Assembly (NCBI GenBank): GCA_016871675.1
Contig: VHCN01000028.1
Span: forward strand, 1-39,231
Direction of reading: 5' to 3'
Length of the DNA: 39,231 nucleotides
DNA from: Verrucomicrobiota bacterium
GTDB taxonomy: Bacteria > Verrucomicrobiota > Verrucomicrobiia > Limisphaerales > VHCN01
The stretch's first letter is position 1; each line of letters opens with the position of its first letter. The notes under the pieces are model-generated. The model was not told where the DNA came from, made no database searches, and worked only from the letters and a program-made list of their open reading frames with translations. Below are positions 27,295 to 33,722 of the stretch, one piece after another. The position numbers were made by a program, and so were the translations under genes.

Positions 27295-27792
27295 ATGACC
27301 CGACGCCAAATCCTTGTTCTCACCTGCGCCGCAGCGGCGACCCTCTCATTCGCAGCGTGCAACCGCACCGCCGCGCCGACCGGCCCGAACGGTCATTATC
27401 ACGAACCTCCGCATGGCGGGACCGTGCTCGAGCTTGGCGACGAGGAGGCGTTTCTGGAATTCGTGCACGATGCGGCGGCGGACAAGCTGCGCTGCTACGT
27501 GCTCGCGCCGCACATGGCGGGCTTCGTCCGGCTGGAGGCGGAGGCGTTTGAGGTGGCGGCCAGGTTCGCCGGCAAGGCGGAGTCACTCCACTTCAAGGCC
27601 GTGGCGAACGATGCGACGGGTGAGACTGTGGGCAACACCGCGCAGTTCGAGGCGGCGGCGCCGTGGCTGAAGGCCGCGAAGAAGTTCGACGCGGAGTTGA
27701 AACGCCTGACGATCCGCGGTAAGACTTACGACGCTGTCCCGTTCCGTTTTCCCGAGGGCAATTACCCCCGACGCCGAGTCGGGGCGCAATGA
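27295..27792 (+). CDS. Small lipoprotein with HxHxxxH motif
   Basis: A 165-residue putative lipoprotein: MTRRQILVLTCAAAATLSFAAC has a lipobox with Cys22. Just after the anchor comes GHYHEPPHGG (His34, His36, His40), then TVLELGDEEAFLEFVHD. The PHGG..ELG....EFV pattern is one I have seen in PVC-phylum small proteins and near metal-efflux adaptor domains, so metal binding is plausible but unproven. The remainder is one compact domain. ATG 27295 was chosen because it begins the lipoprotein signal; an in-frame ATG at 27256 adds 13 unlikely residues. The final eight or so codons are formed by a palindromic repeat (27766-27784), so the C-terminus may be an accident of repeat insertion. It lies 81 bp after the permease gene and 10 bp before the DUF3299-like gene. 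Confidence 0.78.
   Translation: MTRRQILVLTCAAAATLSFAACNRTAAPTGPNGHYHEPPHGGTVLELGDEEAFLEFVHDAAADKLRCYVLAPHMAGFVRLEAEAFEVAARFAGKAESLHFKAVANDATGETVGNTAQFEAAAPWLKAAKKFDAELKRLTIRGKTYDAVPFRFPEGNYPRRRVGAQ
27766..27784. repeat. 19-bp palindromic repeat, copy 2 (inside a coding region)
   Basis: CCCCGAC (27766-27772), a 5-base loop GCCGA, then GTCGGGG (27778-27784). It shares its arms with the repeat at 27214-27232 and differs mainly in the centre. It lies within the last codons of the small lipoprotein gene, which translate as PRRRVGAQ before the stop. Confidence 0.72.
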
Positions 27793-27802
27793 AAAGGCAC
27801 CC

Positions 27803-28498
27803 ATGAAGGCATTGTTCAACCCGACTCACGGGCCGGTGTCCGCCGCAGGCGCAATCGCCGTCGCGGCGCTGATGTCCGGTTGCGGACTCGGCGTGCAGAA
27901 GAGCGAGACCATTCCTGCCCCCGTCACGCGGGGTGAACCCATCCAGAAGCTTGAGGCGGCGCCCGCCGCAACGGTGTCGGGCAGCAACACCGCTCCCGCC
28001 AAGCTCGATCTGGTCGCCGCGGCGACCGCCGCCGCGTCCGGGGCGGAGCCCGTGGAAATGATGGGCGAATTCCGCATCGTCGGCTTCGACAAGCTCGCGT
28101 CCTACAACTACGACATCCCGGATGAATCGCCCGCCACCCGCGCCGCGGCCAATGTCGGCGAAGCGCCCGCGGCCAAGGACCAGATTCCCGACTCCGTGCG
28201 CGCGCTCAACGGGAAGAAGGTCGCGCTCAAAGGCTTCATGCTCCCGCTCAAAGTCGAGGGCGGGCTCATCACGGAACTGCTCATCATGCGCGACCAGTCC
28301 GCCTGCTGCTACGGCGCCACGCCCAAGATCAACGAGTGGGTCAGCGTGAAAATGTCGGGCAAGGGCGTGAAGCCCATCATGGACGTGCCGGTTGTCCTCA
28401 TGGGAAAGCTGCAAGTCGGCGAGATGCGTGAGAACGGCTACCTGGTCGGCATCTACGCGATGGACGGCGAGAAGATGACCGGGCCGCCTGAGCTGTAA
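27803..28498 (+). CDS. DUF3299-like lipoprotein
   Basis: A 231-residue protein with a lipoprotein leader (AALMSGC, Cys27), a Pro/Ala-rich spacer up to about residue 85, and a C-terminal domain (about 88-231) resembling DUF3299 (PF11736). The domain reads ALNGKKVALKGFMLPLKVEGG, then LIMRDQSACCYGATPKINEWV with a Cys168-Cys169 pair, then VLMGKLQVGEMRENGYLVGIYAMDGEK. DUF3299 proteins are small beta-rich secreted proteins of unknown role, and the Cys pair is a family feature. AAAAGG lies 5 bases before ATG 27803, a good ribosome binding site. With the ABC ATPase, permease and His-rich lipoprotein it appears to form a four-gene unit. It is convergent with the broken DUF1501 gene, 21 bp away. Confidence 0.8.
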   Translation: MKALFNPTHGPVSAAGAIAVAALMSGCGLGVQKSETIPAPVTRGEPIQKLEAAPAATVSGSNTAPAKLDLVAAATAAASGAEPVEMMGEFRIVGFDKLASYNYDIPDESPATRAAANVGEAPAAKDQIPDSVRALNGKKVALKGFMLPLKVEGGLITELLIMRDQSACCYGATPKINEWVSVKMSGKGVKPIMDVPVVLMGKLQVGEMRENGYLVGIYAMDGEKMTGPPEL

Positions 28499-28519
28499 CG
28501 CGAGCGCATCCGGCGTTGC

Positions 28520-29324
28520 TCAGGCCGGCATCCCGGGGAGGATCTCCGCAATCGGTTCGCCGCCCGGCAGAATCGGCATCGGCCGGCCGGAGTGGTCGAG
28601 GAAGCTCCCGGTCCAGTCAATGCCGAGATGGCGATAGACCGTGGCCCACCAATCTTCCGGCTTGAGCGGGCGCTCGGTCGGATACTCGCCGCGCGAGTTC
28701 GTCGCGCCGACCACTTGGCCCGTGCGCATTCCGCCGCCGAGCAATCTCGCGCGGTCATCAAGCGGGTCGGCCATTCCCGGCGCGATGCCGAGATTCTCGA
28801 CCTTGAAGCCCTCGACGCCCGGGTCGCCTGCCACGAAGAACGGTGTCGTGGTGCTGCCGAGATAGGCGGAACCGAAGCTGAACGTGTCCACGCCCTGCCG
28901 GCCGCCGTCCACCTCGGCGATGTAGTTGGGCAGGCCGCGTTTCACGTGCTCGCGCAACTTCGAGACGACGGAGCCGGCCATCGGGTTGTCGTTCACGAAG
29001 CCCGCGGGTTCCTTGGGCTTGTAGCCGGTGAGGAAGCGCTTGTGCCCGCCGCCGTGGTCGGCGAACTCGTGCGACACGGAGCGGATGAGCGTGTATTTGT
29101 CCGCGCACTTGGCGTGGAGCGGAAGCAGCTCGCAAACCTCCATGCCGGGGACGTTGGTCTTGGTGGAGAAGATGCCGCGATATTCCGCCGGCGCGTCCGG
29201 CTTCATGTCGTAGGTCTCCATGTGCGGCGGGCCGCAGGCGGAAGCAGTCGCTCATCCCGAGCCCGCCGAGCGTGAGCGCGCCGACTTCGAGGAAGCTGCG
29301 GCCATTTCGCCCGCGGCGACGAAT
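28520..29324 (-). pseudogene. DUF1501 gene broken by an internal deletion/frameshift
   Basis: The C-terminal 233 codons (29221 down to 28520) are an intact DUF1501 frame: METYDMKPDAPAEYRG, IRSVSHEFADHGGGHKRFLTG, GDPGVEGFKVENLG, NSRGEYPTERPLKPEDWWATVYRHLGIDW and GRPMPILPGGEPI. The N-terminal piece lies upstream in another frame (about 29324 down to 29240): RRRGRNGRSFLEVGALTLGGLGMSDCFRLR, the standard DUF1501 opening. In intact relatives about 20-30 residues (a spacer and a hydrophobic strand ending in GGP) separate these segments; here they are missing and the frame changes. The N-terminal piece also lacks an ATG/GTG/TTG; only an ATT at 29322-29324 is well placed. It is distinct from the intact copy at the window start. 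Confidence 0.78.
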
Positions 29325-29534
29325 GGCTGACGAGTCGCCCGCGCCTGATATTCCGCGCGACGAGGAGTTCCCTTCACCGACTCATCCTGCCGGCGCCGGT
29401 AACAAAACCTCCGGCGCAAATCGCGCGCCGTTGACGGGAAGGCGACGCCAACGAGGGTATTGCAATTTATCCGCGACATGGCATCCTTTGCCCGCGAGTT
29501 AGCTTGGTTGTCTCGTCAGGGCATGGTGGATCTT

Positions 29535-29578
29535 CAGTTGAACGTAGTTCAGTGATGATTTGAAACCCGATGGTCGGG
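29535..29578 (+). promoter_or_regulatory. Two small tandem hairpins in the leader of the RRM protein gene
   Basis: The stretch 29325-29620 has no gene apart from the broken DUF1501 start on the other strand. Within it, TGAAC (29539-29543) / GTTCA (29547-29551) with a 3-base loop and CCCGA (29566-29570) / TCGGG (29574-29578) with a 3-base loop sit 40-80 bases before the RRM start. The region is noticeably AT-richer than its surroundings. A TTGACG at 29431-29436 could be a -35 box, but no convincing -10 partner follows. Cold-shock RNA-binding protein genes often have structured leaders, so a regulatory role is inferred. Confidence 0.3.
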
Positions 29579-29620
29579 AACAGTCCAGAAAGAGCAGTCG
29601 GTTAAGTCAGCAAGTCATCA

Positions 29621-30007
29621 ATGAACACGAAACTGTTTGTAGGAAATCTTTCCTATCAAACCACCGAGAACGACCTTCAGGATTTGTTCTCCCAGCACGG
29701 CCCCGTCAATGAGGTGAACCTCATGATGGACCGCGTCACCGGCAGGCCCCGCGGCTTTGCCTTCGTCACCATGGGCACGCCCGAGGCCGCGCAGGCCGCG
29801 ACGCAGGCCCTCAACGGCGCCAACGTCGGCGGCCGCAATCTCACCGTGAATGAAGCCCGCCCGAAGGAAGACCGTGGCGGCGGCTTCGGCGGCGGTGGCG
29901 GCGGCGGCGGATACGGCGGCGGTGGTGGTGGCGGCGGATACGGCGGCGGCGGCTATGGCGGCGGAGGCCGCGGTGGTCCCCGGCGCGAGCGCGGGCCCCG
30001 TTACTAG
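29621..30007 (+). CDS. Glycine-rich RRM RNA-binding protein
   Basis: A 128-residue single-RRM protein. RNP2 is LFVGNL (5-10) and RNP1 is RGFAFVTM (44-51); the domain ends near residue 80. The tail (about 85-128) is almost only Gly with Tyr and Arg (GGYGGGG repeats, then [12 protein letters not shown]), an RGG/GYG low-complexity tail like those of cyanobacterial Rbp and plant GRP proteins. Such proteins bind single-stranded RNA and are often induced by cold. The ATG at 29621 is preceded by an AT-richer leader with two hairpins, and the gene ends in a strong intrinsic terminator, so it is an independent highly expressed-looking unit. IF-1 and a DEAD-box helicase are encoded nearby, both cold-associated in other bacteria. 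Confidence 0.95.
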   Translation: MNTKLFVGNLSYQTTENDLQDLFSQHGPVNEVNLMMDRVTGRPRGFAFVTMGTPEAAQAATQALNGANVGGRNLTVNEARPKEDRGGGFGGGGGGGGYGGGGGGGGYGGGGYGGGGRGGPRRERGPRY

Positions 30008-30023
30008 TCCTCGCAGCTTTCAC

Positions 30024-30061
30024 GGGTGTGGGGCGTCGAGAGGCGCCCCACACCCTTTTTC
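30024..30061 (+). terminator. Intrinsic terminator after the RRM protein gene
   Basis: A perfect 12-bp stem, GGGTGTGGGGCG (30024-30035) with CGCCCCACACCC (30044-30055), an 8-base loop, and then TTTTT (30056-30060). It begins 16 bases after the TAG stop and is the clearest terminator in the window. It separates the RRM gene from infA. Confidence 0.93.
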
Positions 30062-30124
30062 ACGCCTCTTACCCCACAGGATTAGCCAGTATCACGGCAA
30101 AGAACGCGATCCAGTTCCGGCTCG

Positions 30125-30337
30125 ATGGAAAACCACATCACGACCGAAGGCAAAGTAATCGCCGTCCTTGCGGGCACGATGTTCCGTGTCGAACTGGAGA
30201 ACAAGCACCAGGTTCTCGCGCACATTTCGGGCAAAATGCGCAAGCGATTCATCCGGCTGACCATCGGCGACCGGGTGCAGTTGGAGATGTCCCCCTACGA
30301 TCTCGACAAGGCGCGGATCGTTTACCGGTTGAAGTAG
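30125..30337 (+). CDS. infA: Translation initiation factor IF-1
   Basis: IF-1 occupies the A site of the 30S subunit during initiation. The 70-residue OB-fold product, close to the usual 71-73, carries [44 protein letters not shown] and ends [13 protein letters not shown]; all match the family. It lacks the MAKE(E/D) start of many homologues, beginning [11 protein letters not shown]. There is no obvious Shine-Dalgarno sequence before ATG 30125. It lies 64 bp after the RRM gene's terminator and therefore needs its own promoter, which I cannot identify. It is not in a ribosomal-protein operon here. Confidence 0.97.
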   Translation: MENHITTEGKVIAVLAGTMFRVELENKHQVLAHISGKMRKRFIRLTIGDRVQLEMSPYDLDKARIVYRLK

Positions 30338-30711
30338 CCCCGCACGCGATCACCCCGCCCAAAGCAGGTAGCGCAAGGCGCGCATTCCCGGCATGGAGCA
30401 ACACGCGGCCGCGCGCGGCCACACGAAGCGTGGCATGGATGAGGTGCGGAGGGGTCGTCCATGAGCGCAAGCCGGGGCAATCGCGGCGCCGCACGCATGC
30501 CGGAACAGTCCGCACAAGGTGATCCGACGCCGTGTCAGCCCGCCGACCAAACACGCAGTTCGACACCCGGGGCGGGGTGCCATAGCGCAGCGGCGACAGC
30601 GCTATCCTTGGGCACATCCGCACGCGAAGCTGCATGCCGCCTCGCTTCCCGCCACAGTCCGAAGACACAGCCGTCTCCTGATCGCTGACTGGATTGCAAC
30701 CCTGCGGCTCT
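30338..30711. other. 374-bp spacer without a convincing gene
   Basis: Between infA and the 3' end of the helicase gene no frame on either strand has family sequence, a signal or a good start. The one structured element seen is a hairpin, ATAGCGC (30582-30588) / GCGCTAT (30599-30605) with a 10-base loop, not followed by a T-run. A stretch around 30501-30506 to 30560 does not fold into a tRNA T-arm despite containing TTCGA. The region might be an interspersed repeat or a decayed gene; this cannot be decided from one copy. Confidence 0.5.
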
Positions 30712-32808
30712 TCAGAGCGCCTTGGCGCGAACGGCGCGACCTCGAATCCGCGTGCGATTGAGGCGGGAAAGTATCGCGCGAGCGTGATCCATCTCGACAT
30801 CCACGAACGTGTGGTCCGGATGAATCTCGACAGCGCCCACCACGTGCGAGTGAAGACCCGTCTCGCCGAGAATGGCTCCAACGACGTCGCCCGGCCGCAC
30901 GCCGGCCGCCGCGCCGACACTCAGGTTGAGCCGAACCTTGGGACCGGAAGCCCCGGGTGGCCGTGGTGGTCCGCCTGGCGCGCCTTCGAATTCGCCGCGA
31001 GCCCGGGACGGAGCGCGCGGGTCGCGATATCGCTCCCAAGGTCGGCGCGCCGGTCCGCCGAACTCGCCCTGTTCGCCATAGGGGCGCTGCGGCCGCGAAT
31101 CCTGCCGCCATTCGTCCCGCCGGCCTTGGAAGCCGCCCGCCTGCTGGTAAGGACCCGGCCGGTCATAGGAGCGCTGCGGCCGCGAAGGCCCCTCGCGCTG
31201 TTGCAGACGGCCACGGGATTGTTGCGGCCGATGCGGTGGCGGCTCGTGAGCCGCAGGGGGCGGCGCAGGTTCCGCCGGCGCCGCACTCTCCGCGGCGCCC
31301 GTGGGCGCGGCAGGCGCGGCTTCGCCCGAAGCTGCAGCGAGCGCGGTTTGTTCCGCCGGCGCGGGCGCGGCAACCGGAGTTTGAGGCGCAGGCTGCGGTG
31401 CGCCGGGTGGGGCAAAGTTCCGCGTGACAACCGCCGTCGGCCGGGCCGCGGCCGGGCCGGCGGCGACGCGCAACTTCGCGGTGGACGCCCCCTCGCGCGA
31501 TCGCGCCGTGGCTTGCGCTTCTCCGCCCTGGAGCAGGTGCAACAAGGCCGATGAAATGTCCGTGGAACTGAATCCCTCCTCGAGCAACTGATCGACGAGC
31601 CGGTCCTGTTTCTGAAACTCGCCGCTTTGCAACAGTCCGCGGAGCCGGTCCACAAACGCGCTGTTCCGGGCCTCGACGACTTCGCCCTCGGAGGGCACGC
31701 GCGCCCGCTGGATGCGCATGCGCGTGAACCGCTCGATGTTGCGGATCATGAAAACGTCGCGCCCGCCCGCGAAGGAGATCGCGCGACCGGTGCGGCCGGC
31801 GCGGCCCGTGCGACCGATGCGGTGCACATAATCCTCCGGGTCGTAAGGCAGGTCGAAGTTGAAGACCACCTGCACGTCGTCCACGTCGATGCCACGCGCG
31901 GCGACGTCGGTTGCGACGAGAAACTCCACGCCGCCGCGCCGGAACTTGTTCATCACGCGGTCGCGCATGCCTTGGTTCATGTCGCCGTGGAGCCGGTCCG
32001 CGGAATAGCCCTGCGCCTCGAGGTAATCGACGAGGTCGTCCACCATGCGCTTGGTGTTGCAGAAGATGATGCCGAGCTTGTAGTCGTGAAGGTCAATGAG
32101 CCGCATCAACAGCTCCATCTTGAAGCGGCGGTCCACGTCGTAGTAAACCTGCTCGACCGTCGGAACCGTCATCGCCCTTTGCGCGATCTGAATCGTCTGC
32201 GGGTCGCGGGAGAACCGCTTGATCATGTCACGAATCAGCGGCGGCATCGTCGCCGAGAAGAACACGGTCTGGCGCTCCGTGGGCACGGCCTTGAGGATGA
32301 ACTCAATGTCGTCGCGGAAGCCCATGTCGAGCATCACGTCCGCCTCGTCGAGCACGGCGAGCTTGACCTTGTCGAGTCGCAGCGTCCCGCGGTTCATGTG
32401 GTCCATCACGCGGCCGGGCGTGCCGATGACGATCTGCGCGCCCGCCTGCAAGCCTTGATACTGCCGCTCGTAGGACTGACCGCCGTAGATCGGCAGCGCG
32501 TGAATGCCCCGCTTGTAGAGCGCGAGCTTGTGGACTTCGCCGGCGACCTGCACCGCCAGCTCGCGCGTCGGGCAAAGGATCAGCACTTGAACAGCCCGCA
32601 CCTGGGGCTCGGTTTTCTCGATTGCCGGGATCGCGAATGCGGCGGTCTTGCCGGAGCCGGTCATCGACTGGCCGACGACATCCTTGCCCTGCATGAGCAT
32701 GGGGATGGCCTCCGCCTGAATGGGCGAGGCTTGCTCAAAGCCAAGCTTGTCAATGGCCTTGAGCAGCTCTGGCGAAAGCCCGAGCTCGGGGAACAGTTTC
32801 GGTGTCAT
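30712..32808 (-). CDS. deaD: DEAD-box RNA helicase with Pro/Ala-Arg-rich linker and DbpA-type RNA-binding domain
   Basis: A 698-residue ATP-dependent RNA helicase. Core motifs: Q motif (GFEQASPIQAEAIP, 23-36), Walker A SMTGSGKT (48-55), PTREL, GTPGR, DEAD (154-157), SAT (185-187), then the second RecA domain with IIFCNTKR, LVATDVAARGID and HRIGRTGRAGRTG. After about residue 375 comes a regulatory helical region, then a long disordered linker (about 440-610) rich in Ala/Pro and later in Arg/Gln/Gly/Tyr. The last 75 residues (KVRLNLSVGAAAGVRPGDVVGAILGETGL...) form a DbpA/CsdA RNA-binding domain. Such helicases remodel rRNA and structured mRNA, especially in the cold. A short palindrome CTGGAGTCCAG (32852-32862) lies in its 5' flank. 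The gene is divergent from the pseudouridine synthase. Confidence 0.95.
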   Translation of the reverse strand: MTPKLFPELGLSPELLKAIDKLGFEQASPIQAEAIPMLMQGKDVVGQSMTGSGKTAAFAIPAIEKTEPQVRAVQVLILCPTRELAVQVAGEVHKLALYKRGIHALPIYGGQSYERQYQGLQAGAQIVIGTPGRVMDHMNRGTLRLDKVKLAVLDEADVMLDMGFRDDIEFILKAVPTERQTVFFSATMPPLIRDMIKRFSRDPQTIQIAQRAMTVPTVEQVYYDVDRRFKMELLMRLIDLHDYKLGIIFCNTKRMVDDLVDYLEAQGYSADRLHGDMNQGMRDRVMNKFRRGGVEFLVATDVAARGIDVDDVQVVFNFDLPYDPEDYVHRIGRTGRAGRTGRAISFAGGRDVFMIRNIERFTRMRIQRARVPSEGEVVEARNSAFVDRLRGLLQSGEFQKQDRLVDQLLEEGFSSTDISSALLHLLQGGEAQATARSREGASTAKLRVAAGPAAARPTAVVTRNFAPPGAPQPAPQTPVAAPAPAEQTALAAASGEAAPAAPTGAAESAAPAEPAPPPAAHEPPPHRPQQSRGRLQQREGPSRPQRSYDRPGPYQQAGGFQGRRDEWRQDSRPQRPYGEQGEFGGPARRPWERYRDPRAPSRARGEFEGAPGGPPRPPGASGPKVRLNLSVGAAAGVRPGDVVGAILGETGLHSHVVGAVEIHPDHTFVDVEMDHARAILSRLNRTRIRGRAVRAKAL

Positions 32809-32936
32809 GGGTCTGACTCGGCGGGAAGCGTCCTCGCCGGGTGTAATCTAGCTGGAGTCCAGGCGAAGAGAGAGAGAAATCTTTGGCGTTGAGTCCGGAC
32901 TTCCCGGCGCCATCGAGATTCGAAACACTTCGCCGA

Positions 32937-33722
32937 ATGAAACCGCGGCCGCGATCACGCGTGCGCCCCCGCCCCCGGAGCGGCGCCGGACTGTGCCGCG
33001 CGCTCTCCAAACTCGGCATGTGCTCGCGGACTGAAGCCGTCGCTTTCATCACCGCCGGACGCGTGACCGTGAACGGCGCGACGTGCCTCGACCCCGCGCG
33101 CGAAGTGGACGCGCAGCGTGACCGAATCACGGTGGACGGCCAGCCCGCGCGACCACCGGCTCGCGCTTACTTCATGCTCAACAAGCCGCGTGGCCTCGTG
33201 ACCAGCGCGCGTGATGAGAAAGGCCGCGGGACGATCTTCGACTGCCTCAGGCGTGCGGAAGGTCCCCTGCCCCGCCACATTGCCGCCGTCGGCCGGCTGG
33301 ACATGGCGAGCGAAGGCCTGCTCCTGCTGACGAACGACACGCATTGGGCGGCGCGCATCACGGACCCTCGATCGCGCGTGCCGAAGACCTACCACGTCCA
33401 AGTGGACTGCATCGCCGGTGAAAAGCTTCTGGCGCGAATCACATCCGGCGTGCTGGCCGAAGGCGGGCAACTCGCCGCATCGCAGGCCTCGCTGCTGCGG
33501 CACGGACAACGAAACTCCTGGATCGAAATCGTCCTCGACGAAGGCCGCAACCGGCACATCCGCCGGATGCTGGCCGCGCTGGACGTGGGTGTGCTGCGCC
33601 TCGTGCGCGTCTCGATCGGCCCGGTCATGCTGGGCGACCTCGCGAAAGGACAAATGCGTGAACTCACGCAAGACGAAGTCCGTTCACTCGGCGGGCCGCC
33701 GCCTTGGCGCGACGGAGGCTAA
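32937..33722 (+). CDS. RluB/RsuA-family pseudouridine synthase
   Basis: A 261-residue enzyme that isomerises uridine in rRNA. After a basic leader (RPRSRVRPRPRSG) comes an S4 RNA-binding domain (LCRALSKLGMCSRTEAVAFITAGRVTVNG, 19-47), then the catalytic domain: YFMLNKPRGLVTS, VGRLDMASEGLLLLTND with catalytic Asp122, PKTYHVQV, LDEGRNRHIRRMLAALDVGVLRLVRVSIG. This set defines the RsuA/RluB/E/F group; which rRNA site it modifies is not resolvable by eye. ATG 32937 was chosen; a TTG 54 bp upstream also keeps the frame. Its last 4 bp overlap the convergent MCE gene. Confidence 0.93.
   Translation: MKPRPRSRVRPRPRSGAGLCRALSKLGMCSRTEAVAFITAGRVTVNGATCLDPAREVDAQRDRITVDGQPARPPARAYFMLNKPRGLVTSARDEKGRGTIFDCLRRAEGPLPRHIAAVGRLDMASEGLLLLTNDTHWAARITDPRSRVPKTYHVQVDCIAGEKLLARITSGVLAEGGQLAASQASLLRHGQRNSWIEIVLDEGRNRHIRRMLAALDVGVLRLVRVSIGPVMLGDLAKGQMRELTQDEVRSLGGPPPWRDGG

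Noticed and set aside
25636-27309. A 557-codon minus-strand frame opposite the ABC transporter genes
   Set aside because: The plus-strand ATPase and permease have complete motifs; the antisense translation is His/Asp/Arg-rich noise.
29431-29470. Sigma-70-like promoter before the RRM gene
   Set aside because: TTGACG is a fair -35 but no TATAAT-like hexamer lies at 16-18 bp; promoter consensus in this lineage is also uncertain.
29875-29990. GGCGGC-rich tandem repeat as a possible non-coding repeat array
   Set aside because: It is the Gly-rich tail of the RRM protein in frame; the repetition is explained by GGC glycine codons.
30520-30580. Possible tRNA T-arm around a TTCGA in the spacer after infA
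   Set aside because: The flanking bases do not pair into a 5-bp T-stem and no acceptor or anticodon arm could be assembled.
31627-32892. A 421-codon plus-strand frame opposite the helicase core
   Set aside because: The helicase motifs on the minus strand are complete; the plus frame is a shadow.
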